A DNA stretch of 64,000 bases from a virus: the IMG/VR virus record IMGVR_UViG_3300018411_000639, positions 1 to 64,000 of that record, one strand, 5' to 3'. Shown in pieces: positions 1 through 7,430 of this stretch. Both the position numbers and the translations under genes were made by a program. Below the pieces are notes generated by a model. The model saw nothing but the letters and a program-made list of their open reading frames with translations. It ran no database searches and was not told the DNA's origin. Positions within the stretch are counted from its first letter, which is position 1. The number at the start of each line of letters is the position of its first letter.

Positions 1-85
1 CCACAACGCAGCGGTCTGTCGAGTTTAAAAGTAGCGAATATGTAGCAAATCTTGACAAATGTCCATAGATTTACACAGACTTTAC

Positions 86-114
86 TTGTCAGATTTTGTT
101 TCATAGTGGATAAT
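86..114 (+). promoter_or_regulatory. sigma-A-like promoter for the first gene
   Basis: TTGTCA at 86-91 and GATAAT at 109-114 are separated by 17 bp, close to the vegetative consensus. Transcription would start near 121, about 27 nt before the ATG at 148, and a GGGGGAG ribosome site lies at 134-140. A second TTGACA at 52-57 has no matching -10 element. Confidence 0.65.
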
Positions 115-147
115 AGAGGTATTCTCAAAAAGAGGGGGAGATACAAC

Positions 148-606
148 ATGCCAGGAGTGAAGCAGTACTTACAACATATGCCATCTGGTCAACTAGCTTC
201 AATGGTTTTCAAGAGTGAGTCAAGCGAAGAGAATGAGTTGATCCTGCTCCTCAAGGAAGACAACTGTATCATCAAAGAACTTAGCTCCGTTGGACTGGTC
301 TGCGTCTGGGTCACGATCCAAGAAGTAGTCGGGGTTGCCGGACTCGTAGTTGAGTTGGTTGCAACAGGTCATCACTACGAACTATGGATCGACTACAAGA
401 CGGCATACGGAAAGAAAGCCGTAGACTGTCTATGCACGCAGTCATCTGTTCGTGTGGACTTTGTCGGCACTGATGGAGAAATTCTTGGCCAAATCGTAAC
501 CAGCAACACACTAAAAGATACAGCCATCGAGTACAGAGAAGTCGCAGAGGGTTGCGACGAATGGTTGCCGGCTCAATTCCGACAACTGAAACGATCAGCG
601 AATTAG
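148..606 (+). CDS. hypothetical protein, 152 aa
   Basis: I do not recognise this protein. I chose the ATG at 148 because AGGGGGAG stands 8 nt before it and a promoter (86-114) fires just upstream. An in-frame ATG at 52 overlaps the promoter and has no ribosome site. The product begins MPGVKQYLQHMPSG and is a mixed alpha/beta protein with no membrane segment. It alternates short hydrophobic strands (VCVWVTIQEVVGVAGLVVEL) with acidic stretches, suggesting a small soluble cytoplasmic domain. It is a single-gene unit on the plus strand, opposite to the long leftward operon. A degenerate copy of the window's 16-bp repeat lies near its 3' end (570-585). Its position beside the recombinase suggests an accessory or regulatory gene, but that is only inference. 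Confidence 0.65.
   Translation: MPGVKQYLQHMPSGQLASMVFKSESSEENELILLLKEDNCIIKELSSVGLVCVWVTIQEVVGVAGLVVELVATGHHYELWIDYKTAYGKKAVDCLCTQSSVRVDFVGTDGEILGQIVTSNTLKDTAIEYREVAEGCDEWLPAQFRQLKRSAN
570..585 (+). repeat. degenerate copy of the 16-bp repeat
   Basis: This site matches GTGTCAATTCCGACAC at 13 of 16 positions, including the whole TCAATTCCGACA core. It is on the plus strand, inside a plus-strand gene, so it keeps the same orientation relative to transcription as all the minus-strand copies. Here it is read in the frame AQFRQ. Confidence 0.4.
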
Positions 607-992
607 GGGAACGATACATTCGCTTGGACTGCTTGTTGGCGTCCCCATAGGCTTTGTGCATTTCTGTCAAAGCTTGTTACGAAATAACGCATTTTGAGGC
701 GATTTCAGATTGTTTCTGTGGATGATTGGTCGTTCGTTGTCTTAAAATCCACGGCTACAAATAGAAGCTCCCGCTCGGTTACGGGAGCCCCGTTAGACCG
801 CATTACATAAGAATTTAAAGCATCAACTCTACGCACGAAGAGGGCCACCCCTGAACAGATTGGCCTGGGCGGTGGGAGGAGGAGGCCGGGAGGACTTCTT
901 TGATGTGCACAATAGTTCGGCAAATTTAACATTGCACATAATTCCTATTTCGTGCCATGTTTGAACAAAAACGAAGAGAGAGGGGTTTCTTT
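607..992. other. intergenic region with hairpins, no supported gene
   Basis: I see no credible gene here. A perfect 7-bp hairpin (GCTCCCG/CGGGAGC with an 8-nt loop) lies at 767-788. A further GGCCA/TGGCC pairing is possible around 843-869, followed by a purine-rich GGAGG-type tract at 871-896. On the minus strand the first hairpin is followed by a weak T-rich stretch, so it might be a poor terminator. The 75-codon minus ORF across 705-932 lacks a ribosome site. The ribosome site of the next gene starts near 976. Confidence 0.4.
767..788. other. GC-rich hairpin
   Basis: GCTCCCG (767-773) pairs with CGGGAGC (782-788) around an 8-nt loop. No strong T-run follows on either strand. It may be a weak terminator or a structured leader element; its role is unknown. 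Confidence 0.4.
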
Positions 993-1505
993 ATGATTTA
1001 TGTAACGAAAACAACAAACTTTACACTGGAGCAAGCCAAAGAAGCTGATTTGATTTTTGTGGAAATTGGAAAGGAAGAAGTTGAACGCCAGACTGTTAGC
1101 ACGATCGGACGGATGATGAGTATGCTTGAAGAACTAGGCGCCGACGGAAAAGAAAAACTGTTCTTGGTCTTCGATGGTTACGATGACCGGCCCGAGGATG
1201 TTTACCTGATTCCAGAGATCAAAGCGTACACGCAGCTCTTGTTGAAAATCTATCCGCACATCTTCTTCTTCCTGTCCAGTGAGGATCGGAATAGCTCCAT
1301 CATCTATTTGTGCATGATGAACTCCGAAGACATGCTGACCGTCCAGGATGACGCTACTCAAATTACGACGACCACCTTCCGCATGAATCCGGATCTTATC
1401 GCTAAGATCGTAGCCGGAACTTCACGTTACCTGCTCTCTATCGGAAGACCCTCAAATGAAGCCTATATAATAGTAGGAAAGTTCTCAGGAGCACCCGCCA
1501 GATAA
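993..1505 (+). CDS. hypothetical protein, 170 aa
   Basis: I do not recognise this protein. The ATG at 993 is preceded by GAGAGAGGGG at a suitable distance and gives a product starting MIYVTKTTNFTLEQA. The in-frame ATG at 957 has no ribosome site. The predicted fold is alternating alpha/beta: a strand DLIFVEIG, a helix, then LFLVFDGYDD and IFFFLSSEDR, both hydrophobic strands ending in acidic or polar turns. This resembles a Rossmann-like or receiver-like sheet, but no nucleotide-binding motif is visible. There is no signal peptide or membrane helix. The gene ends 6 nt before a bidirectional terminator shared with the convergent gene at 1537-2283. Confidence 0.7.
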   Translation: MIYVTKTTNFTLEQAKEADLIFVEIGKEEVERQTVSTIGRMMSMLEELGADGKEKLFLVFDGYDDRPEDVYLIPEIKAYTQLLLKIYPHIFFFLSSEDRNSSIIYLCMMNSEDMLTVQDDATQITTTTFRMNPDLIAKIVAGTSRYLLSIGRPSNEAYIIVGKFSGAPAR

Positions 1506-1508
1506 AAC

Positions 1509-1537
1509 AAAAAAGAGCGCAGAAGCGCTCTTTCTTT
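1509..1537. terminator. bidirectional intrinsic terminator
   Basis: AAAGAGCGC (1512-1520) and GCGCTCTTT (1525-1533) form a 9-bp stem around AGAA. A T-run follows on both strands. It separates two convergent genes. Confidence 0.85.
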
Positions 1538-2283
1538 TACATGCCCAACAGGCTGTACTCGGGTATCTCCTCTACCGAATCATAAGAGTAGACTGACATC
1601 GGGATACCTTGTAAGTGGGATGTTCCGCGAAAGATCAAGATGCTCCCCTTGTGACTAAAGCACTTTTCACACAACTTACCTTTCACGAACCGATTCGAGG
1701 TGTAGTACTGCAGCTCTCTTGCGAGAACCGGCAGCTGATCTTTACCAATCAGGACGTCAAGTTTCAGGTTCAGAAAGGAAGTCAGCACGGGGCCTCCTTT
1801 TGCGGCTGGCTCATAGCGATTCGACAGGATGCCGACATCCTGATGGAAGTCCCCTCTCGACCTCTTGACGGCGAAGTGTTGCCACCTGCATCCATCCGTT
1901 TCGTCGATAGCCAGCTGGCATTCGTTGGGGTGGACGGGGTCAATACTGAAGGCAATCTTCTCTTCAGGTTTCTCGGGTTGGTAGACTATACTGGGAATGC
2001 ACTCGGTAAAGGCTTCCACTTTAAAGGACGCGTCTGCTCCGTACATTTCCTGCACCTTCGGGACCACAAGCGCCTCGATGACCATGGACATCATAGACTG
2101 GGTTATAGCGGTCATGACACCTAGTACAACCCCTACCTCTTTGGTGTTATTGTCGAGTACTGTGGTAAAGACCCCAAGGGGGCGACCCCATTCCTTGTGC
2201 TCGATCAGGAAGCAACCAGAATCCTGAGACATAGCTCTTTGTACGACATGCAAGGCTTTTATTTCGTGACGTAAGTTATCCAT
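1537..2283 (-). CDS. hypothetical protein, 248 aa
   Basis: I do not recognise this protein. The ATG at 2283 has a GGTAAAGAG ribosome site directly upstream, and the stop overlaps the shared terminator. The product is soluble, with a helical middle (EVGVVLGVMTAITQSMMSM) and later beta-rich parts. One C-x2-C pair (LCEKC) lies near residue 208 and could bind metal only with partners elsewhere in the chain. The gene is transcribed away from the recombinase gene and separated from it by a 263-bp regulatory-looking gap, an arrangement often seen for lysogeny-control genes. It has no recognisable helix-turn-helix, so calling it a repressor would be speculation. Confidence 0.7.
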   Translation of the reverse strand: MDNLRHEIKALHVVQRAMSQDSGCFLIEHKEWGRPLGVFTTVLDNNTKEVGVVLGVMTAITQSMMSMVIEALVVPKVQEMYGADASFKVEAFTECIPSIVYQPEKPEEKIAFSIDPVHPNECQLAIDETDGCRWQHFAVKRSRGDFHQDVGILSNRYEPAAKGGPVLTSFLNLKLDVLIGKDQLPVLARELQYYTSNRFVKGKLCEKCFSHKGSILIFRGTSHLQGIPMSVYSYDSVEEIPEYSLLGM

Positions 2284-2379
2284 ACTCTTTACCTACCCGC
2301 TGTCCTTGCTCAGGACTTGTATTGTTTGGGACAGGACACAACATTTCGCTAGTAAGCTTTCATCACATGCGGTCAAGTT

Positions 2380-2407
2380 TTGATCCCGTGAATTACAATT
2401 ATATAGA
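2380..2407 (+). promoter_or_regulatory. possible promoter for the recombinase
   Basis: TTGATC (2380-2385) and TATAGA (2402-2407) are spaced 16 bp. The match to consensus is moderate. The inferred start lies about 35 nt before the palindrome at 2450-2475. Confidence 0.35.
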
Positions 2408-2449
2408 TTTTTGTAACAGAATACAATTCAAAACTGATGAGATGAGAGT

Positions 2450-2475
2450 AAAATGCGAACACTTGCTCGCATTTT
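2450..2475. promoter_or_regulatory. 26-bp perfect palindrome in the recombinase leader
   Basis: AAAATGCGA and TCGCATTTT form a perfect 9-bp inverted repeat around an 8-nt centre. In RNA it would be a hairpin ending in UUUUAAUA, which could attenuate the recombinase transcript. As DNA it could be an operator. It lies 71 bp before the recombinase start codon. Confidence 0.55.
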
Positions 2476-2546
2476 AATAGCACTCATGGGCTTGCTTTGC
2501 AAAATACGACAAGAAGCTATAAGCGCGACTGAAAGGATGCGATATA

Positions 2547-3578
2547 TTGACTAGATCAGAGAGAAATAATGCACTACCGCAGAGAGCAAAAGAGTTTGTT
2601 GCTTACCTGCCCGCGATGAAAGGATTGTCCCTGAATACCGTGGAATCGTACAGCAATGACTTGATTCTCTTGCTCCGTTTCCTGAAGCAAGAGAAAGGAC
2701 TGGTTCCGGAAGGGACGGTCTTCGAGGAGATCGACATTACCGACATCGGGGATGCATTCCTTAGGGAGATAACCGAGAACGACTTGATTCTCTTCGTGCA
2801 TTGGTCAAAGATAGATAGAGGCAACGCAGAGCGTACCCGTGCCCGTAAGATAGCTAGTCTGCGTGCGTTCTTCCGCTACCTGCACAAGAGAGCTCGCGTC
2901 ATCGACGAAGACCCAGCTGCCGACCTAGAATCCCCTAAAGTCGGGAAGAGGAAGCCTGTCTATCTTTCTTACGATGAAAGCTTGGCTTTGCTCCGATCGG
3001 TAGTGGGCAACGGACGAAACGAGAAGCGGGACTTCTGTATCCTCACCCTCTTCCTTAATTCCGGGATGCGCTTATCGGAGCTGTGTGCCGTAGACCTTGC
3101 GAGTATACGGGGAGATAGCCTGCTACTGCTAGGGAAAGGCAACAAAGAAAGACGGGTACCGCTGAACGCTTCTTGTCTGCGTGCGATTGATGCGTACCTT
3201 CCGGAGAGACAGGCTTTGGTGAAAGGCAACGAGTCCACGATGACAGCTGATACGAAGCGCGCTCTCTTCCTGAGCGAAAGACGTAAACGGATCAGCCGAC
3301 GAACCGTGCAGGACTTAGTTGACAAGTACCTGGTTGCAGCAGGCTTGTCCGGAAGAAAGTACACCACCCACAAACTGCGCCACACGGCAGCTTCATTGAT
3401 GTACCAGAATGGCGCAGACATTGTCAGCCTGCAACAACTGCTTGGCCACGACAATATTTCAACGACGCAGATTTATGTGCATATCGAAGACGACCAGATC
3501 CGCCGCGCAGTCAACCTGAATCCTCTAGACGAGGAACTCGATGACATTGTCGACCCTCCTGAGTATCATGATGAATAG
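2547..3578 (+). CDS. tyrosine recombinase (integrase, XerC/D-like), 343 aa
   Basis: This is a site-specific recombinase that would cut and rejoin DNA through a phosphotyrosine, most likely for prophage integration and excision. Residues 15-115 form the SAM-like core-binding domain (LSLNTVESYSNDL). The catalytic domain follows, with every expected residue visible: R175 in NSGMRLSEL, K197 in the GKGNKERRVP turn, H275 and R278 in THKLRH, H301 in LLGHDN and the nucleophile Y310 in STTQIYVH. The start is TTG at 2547, with AAAGGATG upstream at normal spacing. The length is typical. It stands alone on the plus strand between a palindrome-bearing leader and a strong terminator. Some SPbeta-group repressors share this fold but lack the active site; this one is catalytically complete. 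A resolvase role is the main alternative. Confidence 0.92.
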   Translation: MTRSERNNALPQRAKEFVAYLPAMKGLSLNTVESYSNDLILLLRFLKQEKGLVPEGTVFEEIDITDIGDAFLREITENDLILFVHWSKIDRGNAERTRARKIASLRAFFRYLHKRARVIDEDPAADLESPKVGKRKPVYLSYDESLALLRSVVGNGRNEKRDFCILTLFLNSGMRLSELCAVDLASIRGDSLLLLGKGNKERRVPLNASCLRAIDAYLPERQALVKGNESTMTADTKRALFLSERRKRISRRTVQDLVDKYLVAAGLSGRKYTTHKLRHTAASLMYQNGADIVSLQQLLGHDNISTTQIYVHIEDDQIRRAVNLNPLDEELDDIVDPPEYHDE

Positions 3579-3621
3579 AAAAAGAGGACTTCACATCACT
3601 ACGATGTAAGGTCCTCTTTTT
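3579..3621. terminator. strong bidirectional terminator
   Basis: AAAAAGAGGAC (3579-3589) pairs with GTCCTCTTTTT (3611-3621). The intervening bases can extend the stem (TTCACATC with GATGTAA). T-runs occur on both strands, so it ends both the recombinase transcript and the long leftward operon. Confidence 0.88.
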
Positions 3622-3628
3622 GTGTTCA

Positions 3629-4618
3629 TCATTTAATGGTGCGATGCTCTTTCTCTCCAAGGAAAGCCATGATCGCCCACCCTGTTCTTTCCATTGCAGG
3701 AGTCGCCTCTGATGTGGCGTTACTCCACCCATCCGTCATGGTGACGACGATGTAGTCTTTTCCGTTGTACGAGATGATTCCTGCATCATGGGAAACGTCG
3801 TCAAGGATGCCTGTCTTGTGGGCAAACGTAACCTCTTCAGTTAGACCTTGATTCAGGGCGTAGATTAGTTGTTGTTTGGCCAGAAGATCCAAGAAGTAGT
3901 CTGTGCTGTTCGCAGACAAGAGATGACGGCCATGCAACCGGTTTAGTAGCTTTGAAACATCCTGTGCGGTCGTTTGGAGCGTCCCTGTGACCGCCACACC
4001 GTTTTCGTTAAGGTAGGTGTTGAAGGTAGTGGCTTTGTATCCTTGCGTGAAGATAAAGTCTTCTATCCGATCCCATCCGAGGAATGAGGCCAACGATACA
4101 GCTGCTTCATTGCTTGAAACGGTAATGGCCGCATTCAACAGAGAGTCCACGGTGTAGCCGTCTATTACTGTGTCCAGTGTTATGTACCCTTGATCCACTT
4201 TAGAGAGGACTGCATACGCCACGAACAGCTTGTAAAGACTTGCACTGGTATAAACCTTCTCTTCGTTGAAAGTGACCACCTCGCCGGTCTCCTTGTCCAT
4301 GAAGATGAAGCTGTATTGTCCGGGATAGTCCTTTCCAATCATCGTCGTATTGTGGGCAAGGATAGCGCCTGCGTCCGAGATAACGTGAGCTCGGTAAGGA
4401 GTCAGACCGTCTGGAGAGATGACTTCCTTAGCCGAGGCATCCTCTGCGGGTTGAGCAACAGGAGCGCTCTCCTGAACCGCCGAAACAACAGGTTCCGCTT
4501 GGGTGATCATGTTCTGCTTTGGCTCTGAAACAAACAGGGCTACAACGGCATAGGTTAATACAATCGGTGCAAGGAAGGCTAGAACTACGGCCCTCTTGTT
4601 CTTTAATTTTCTGTTCAT
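3629..4618 (-). CDS. membrane-anchored serine hydrolase of the class A beta-lactamase/PBP fold, 329 aa
   Basis: The protein has the penicillin-recognising fold: S127-x-x-K130 (SLYK), S168-x-N170 (SSN) and K268-T-G (HKTG). An N-terminal membrane helix (about residues 10-30, basic residues before it) and a Pro/Ala/Glu-rich linker to about residue 65 suggest it is anchored with the catalytic domain outside the cell. I do not see the Glu-x-x-Leu-Asn omega-loop motif of true class A beta-lactamases, so a peptidoglycan DD-peptidase or other wall-modifying role is as likely as antibiotic hydrolysis. The ATG at 4618 has AGGAGG upstream; a longer in-frame ORF starting at 4735 lacks one. It is the last gene of the leftward operon, with an exact 16-bp repeat 42-57 bp upstream. 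It may be a lysogenic-conversion gene. Confidence 0.8.
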   Translation of the reverse strand: MNRKLKNKRAVVLAFLAPIVLTYAVVALFVSEPKQNMITQAEPVVSAVQESAPVAQPAEDASAKEVISPDGLTPYRAHVISDAGAILAHNTTMIGKDYPGQYSFIFMDKETGEVVTFNEEKVYTSASLYKLFVAYAVLSKVDQGYITLDTVIDGYTVDSLLNAAITVSSNEAAVSLASFLGWDRIEDFIFTQGYKATTFNTYLNENGVAVTGTLQTTAQDVSKLLNRLHGRHLLSANSTDYFLDLLAKQQLIYALNQGLTEEVTFAHKTGILDDVSHDAGIISYNGKDYIVVTMTDGWSNATSEATPAMERTGWAIMAFLGEKEHRTIK

Positions 4619-4646
4619 GGGTTCCTCCTGGTGACTGGGTATGATT

Positions 4647-5504
4647 TTACTGGTATCTAGTGTCGGAATTGACACCTCTAAGTTTCTTGATTGCGTTTTG
4701 TTTCTTTCGGTTGATGGTTGCACGACAGACACCATAGATTTCAGCGATCTGCGTGTCCGTCTTCTTCTCCGAGTAGGATAATAGCATGAGTCTGCGTTCG
4801 AATGGAGTCAGCACTTGGAATATAGCCCCACAAGTGATGCCGTTGATCCAGTTGACGTTCAGTATGGATGCGTCGTAAAGAGAAGAGATGTTTTCCTTGA
4901 TGGCAATACTGGAAGCATCAAGGGCTTGCTGATGCACAACCAAGTCTTCCGTCTTCGTGAACTGTCTACTGGATTCTTCATCTTCCAGTTCCCAATCATC
5001 TAAGTCTTCGTTATTGAAGCGAGAAGCGGGATCGTTCAGGTAAGGCGTAAGCGCTCGGAACGCTTCGTAGTGGAAGCATTTGTCCACGTAGTTGTGGAAG
5101 CTAGGACGCTCAAGGTCTCTGTAGCGCAGAGCCATAGACAAGAGCGCGCAGATCAGTTCGTTGCGTAGTTCGTCTTGCGGACATCGGGAGAAGGTCAGCT
5201 GGAGAAGACTGACCGTACTGTAGATGGAGTCACGGACGGTCAACTTGAATTTGTATTGATTGACGTGACTCTTTGCGCCTTTACCATTCATGAAGAGCGA
5301 GATAAAACGACGTAAGCCGGTATCGTCGATCTGAAAGATGCCAGCGCTCAACAGGTTCACGTATCGCCACAAGAACTTGTCGAATGATTGGATGATGACC
5401 TCAGCTGCATCTTGACTGCCTCCTTGATAATCCAAGACAGCCTGATGAAGTTGTTGGTAATCCGCCATAGAGAAAGGTTGTGTGTTTTCATTTTCTATTG
5501 TCAT
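4647..5504 (-). CDS. sigma-70-family-like transcription factor, 285 aa
   Basis: The C-terminal 60 residues look like sigma region 4: LTPFERRLMLL, then a helix-turn-helix (DTQIAEIYGVCRATINRKKQ) and a final basic helix. The N-terminal half (GGSQDAAEVIIQSFDKFLWR) resembles the start of sigma region 2, as in phage and ECF-type factors that recruit host RNA polymerase. The acidic middle (residues 160-180) is probably a linker. A role in middle or late gene switching is inferred. The start at 5504 has AAGTAGG upstream. The extreme C-terminus, GVNSDTRYQ, is encoded by an exact copy of the 16-bp repeat, so the protein tail appears to accommodate a DNA element. Confidence 0.7.
   Translation of the reverse strand: MTIENENTQPFSMADYQQLHQAVLDYQGGSQDAAEVIIQSFDKFLWRYVNLLSAGIFQIDDTGLRRFISLFMNGKGAKSHVNQYKFKLTVRDSIYSTVSLLQLTFSRCPQDELRNELICALLSMALRYRDLERPSFHNYVDKCFHYEAFRALTPYLNDPASRFNNEDLDDWELEDEESSRQFTKTEDLVVHQQALDASSIAIKENISSLYDASILNVNWINGITCGAIFQVLTPFERRLMLLSYSEKKTDTQIAEIYGVCRATINRKKQNAIKKLRGVNSDTRYQ
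4660..4675 (-). repeat. 16-bp repeat, exact copy
   Basis: Minus strand reads GTGTCAATTCCGACAC. It codes for VNSDT in the last codons of the sigma-like gene and also lies 42-57 bp upstream of the serine hydrolase start. Confidence 0.8.
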
Positions 5505-5518
5505 GTCATCAGCCTACT

Positions 5519-6061
5519 TTAGCCAGGGTGTGCGGATGTTCCCTTCCGCCACTTCAGGACACGAGCGACGCCGATCGAGATAGCGTCATACATGTCACTG
5601 TTCTTTTTCTTGCTCTGGGAGTCGTTGAACTCTCCTAACCCCTGTACAAGTGGGTTCTCGGGGTAGCGATCCAAGATTACTTGAGCCACCTCTTCTTTTT
5701 TAGTGTTCCCTTTTCCATCCCCCATAAAGTGAAGCTTCACTTCGGATGGCTGCATCGAGCAGACGGCAGCACCTGTCACCCTCAAGACAAAGGTGACCCC
5801 TCCTCGTAACTTGGCCAAGACGAGTCCAACTCTTTTGTTCCGCTGTACGAACCCGTCCTCCAGTCCGACATCGGTTACTCGGTACTTCTCCTTAATCTCC
5901 AACAGGCTGTCAATGATATAGGCAATGCGTTCATCTTCGTCTCCCATTTTCGTGGATGTCTGGATACGTCCAACGTCCACGACATCCAAGGTCTCCCGGT
6001 CAATAACAGACCACCCGGTACTGCTTAGGGATGCGTCGATGCCCAACACAAACTCGCTCAC
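5519..6061 (-). CDS. RuvC-type Holliday junction resolvase, 180 aa
   Basis: This is an RNase H-fold endonuclease that would resolve branched DNA during phage replication and recombination before packaging. The acidic residues fit the family: D9 in LGIDASLSSTGW, E68 in VGLEDGF, and D156/D159 in SDMYDAISIG. Basic residues between the second and third motifs (QRNKRVG, KGNTKKEE) suit DNA contact. Length is typical for the RuvC family. The start is GTG at 6061, preceded by GGGGAGG and overlapping the stop of the upstream gene by 4 nt (GTGA), so the two are probably translationally coupled. It sits among replication and recombination genes. Confidence 0.85.
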   Translation of the reverse strand: MSEFVLGIDASLSSTGWSVIDRETLDVVDVGRIQTSTKMGDEDERIAYIIDSLLEIKEKYRVTDVGLEDGFVQRNKRVGLVLAKLRGGVTFVLRVTGAAVCSMQPSEVKLHFMGDGKGNTKKEEVAQVILDRYPENPLVQGLGEFNDSQSKKKNSDMYDAISIGVARVLKWRKGTSAHPG

Positions 6062-6249
6062 GCTTGGCCTCCCCTTAATTTCTTATCACCCTCTTGTCCC
6101 GAATCTTGGACAAGCGTAAAGGTTGGTTCTGTGTCGGAATTGACATGCCCATCCTTAATGGCCTGAGCGACTGACTCGTTGTATACAAGTGTACGTCCCT
6201 GGTCGTCAATTACGATTGCTTTTCCGCCGTTCATGTTCATTTCTAGCAT
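6058..6249 (-). CDS. small hypothetical protein, 63 aa
   Basis: I do not recognise this protein. The ATG at 6249 follows GGAGGAATCAAC, an excellent ribosome site, and its stop overlaps the GTG of the resolvase, so it is almost certainly expressed. The first 32 residues form a compact strand-strand-helix unit (KAIVIDDQGRTLVYN, then SVAQAIKDG). The remainder is polar and probably disordered. A near-exact 16-bp repeat encodes the junction HVNSDTEP between these halves. It might be a small regulator or an accessory subunit of the resolvase, but nothing in the sequence proves it. Confidence 0.75.
   Translation of the reverse strand: MLEMNMNGGKAIVIDDQGRTLVYNESVAQAIKDGHVNSDTEPTFTLVQDSGQEGDKKLRGGQA
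6131..6146 (-). repeat. 16-bp repeat, 15/16 copy
   Basis: The sole difference from GTGTCAATTCCGACAC is at the first base (ATGTC...). It is read as VNSDT in the 63-aa gene, between its folded and polar halves. Confidence 0.75.
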
Positions 6250-6267
6250 GTTGATTCCTCCGTTTGA

Positions 6268-7050
6268 TTATATCATAGTATTAACTGTCAAACTATTGCC
6301 GCAGACACCTTTGTACATGCAGGAATAGCACTTGTCTCCGGGTGCTGCGTAGAACAATCTTTGGTCTATCGCCTTAGCAACCGAGGCTACGGTGTGCTTC
6401 AGGACTTCGTGATCACGTTCTCCACGGCTTGTATTATGGATTTTGTTCTTCTCTAATCCGTAATATAGAATGCGGTCTTCCTTCATTTCGAAGGCTTCCT
6501 GAAAGGCTAGACTTGCAGCTGAGATCTCCAAATCCTTGTCCACATGGATGCGGTTGTGGATCTTGTCCTGTACCTTGAAGTCGATGATTTGGATTTCCTT
6601 TGTCCCTTTGATCTCGACCTCTCGGATGACTTCCCATGTGCCTGTCAAAGTCAGGTCTTCATGAATCTGAATCTGATACTCCTTGTTCACAACAACGGGA
6701 AAGCCCGGATTGTCCTTGAAATTATCGTAGATACCGACAAGTGTATTGATCCCGCGTTTCCTTCTCTCGTTGTGAGTGTCACGCCAAGATGTCGGCTCCG
6801 AGTAAAGCATCTGGCCAGCTGACCGATTCCCAATCCATAGCTTACCGAACGCACGCTTTAAGGCTCCTAATGAAGGTTCCTCGAAGTTCTGAATGGATCC
6901 GAAGAAAGAGTAGACGGTCTTATGGATGTCGCTGTCGTACTTCTCCAGAACGTTGATGGTTTCCGTCTTCAGGTCTGGATGCTCGTACTTGAATTTGTAG
7001 TACATCGGACAATGGCAATAATCAACAACCTGCTTGATGGTAAGCCTCAT
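6268..7050 (-). CDS. Cas4/RecB-like PD-(D/E)XK nuclease with iron-sulphur cysteines, 260 aa
   Basis: This is probably a DNA exonuclease for replication or recombination. An N-terminal cysteine pair (YCHCPMYYKF, C12/C14) and a C-terminal C241-x2-C244-x5-C250 cluster are the arrangement that holds a 4Fe-4S cluster in Cas4, AddB and Dna2. Between them come the nuclease core residues: IIDFKV (D157, K159) with a downstream helix DLEISAASLAFQE in the place of the QxxxY motif. The residue before motif III is unusual (GTWE, with Glu where Asp is common). Length matches Cas4-like phage nucleases. There are no CRISPR repeats or cas genes here. Its ATG overlaps the upstream stop by 1 nt (TAATG), implying coupled translation. 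Confidence 0.8.
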   Translation of the reverse strand: MRLTIKQVVDYCHCPMYYKFKYEHPDLKTETINVLEKYDSDIHKTVYSFFGSIQNFEEPSLGALKRAFGKLWIGNRSAGQMLYSEPTSWRDTHNERRKRGINTLVGIYDNFKDNPGFPVVVNKEYQIQIHEDLTLTGTWEVIREVEIKGTKEIQIIDFKVQDKIHNRIHVDKDLEISAASLAFQEAFEMKEDRILYYGLEKNKIHNTSRGERDHEVLKHTVASVAKAIDQRLFYAAPGDKCYSCMYKGVCGNSLTVNTMI

Positions 7051-7430
7051 TATCTCTTCTGACTTCTTTCTGCCATTAGTCCTGGTGTCCGTCTGTCCAC
7101 TAGGTTATCCAGTTCCTCGATGCAGGCCGCATGGAGGTGCCATTTGAACTCACGTTTACGCACGAAGGGGTTCTTGGAGAATCCTTCTGGAGGCATAGGC
7201 TTTCCGCATTGCTGACAGTACATGATCTCTCCCGGCTTAGGTGGTTGTGGTACTGCCCAGTTCGGCTTGGTCGTATCTCGGGTTTGGTTCTGGATGTAGC
7301 GGTTCACTTCGTTAATGGTGTTGATTTCCGTCTTATCCTGTATTGTTTCAAGGTCATCGGTCTTATCTACCTTATAGGCTGTAGGGCGCTTGCGTGGTTC
7401 AATCTTCCGTGTTCCGGGTATGTTCTGCAT
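7050..7430 (-). CDS. zinc-ribbon-like hypothetical protein, 126 aa
   Basis: The N-terminal 60 residues are basic and then Glu/Asn-rich, probably disordered. The C-terminal half has YCQQCGKPM, and about 30 residues later WHLHAACIEE, giving C-x2-C...H...C, a likely zinc site. Its function is unknown; such proteins in phage replication operons often bind nucleic acid or the host polymerase, which is inference. The ATG at 7430 has GGAGG upstream. The gene overlaps its upstream neighbour (7399-7806) by 32 nt and its downstream neighbour by 1 nt, so it is tightly embedded in the operon. Confidence 0.7.
   Translation of the reverse strand: MQNIPGTRKIEPRKRPTAYKVDKTDDLETIQDKTEINTINEVNRYIQNQTRDTTKPNWAVPQPPKPGEIMYCQQCGKPMPPEGFSKNPFVRKREFKWHLHAACIEELDNLVDRRTPGLMAERSQKR

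Noticed and set aside
311-670. Minus-strand 119-codon ORF
   Set aside because: It lies opposite the supported gene at 148-606 and has no ribosome site or protein-like composition.
705-932. Minus-strand 75-codon ORF
   Set aside because: No ribosome site, a Pro-rich low-quality composition and overlap with a hairpin; I treat the region as non-coding.
4660-4705. The TTGACA inside each repeat (plus strand) as a -35 promoter element
   Set aside because: I looked 17 bp downstream of several copies (4660, 6131, 11448) and found no -10-like sequence.
6268-7050. Cas4-like nuclease as part of a CRISPR-Cas system
   Set aside because: No repeat-spacer array or other cas genes are in the window; free-standing Cas4-like nucleases are common in phage replication operons.
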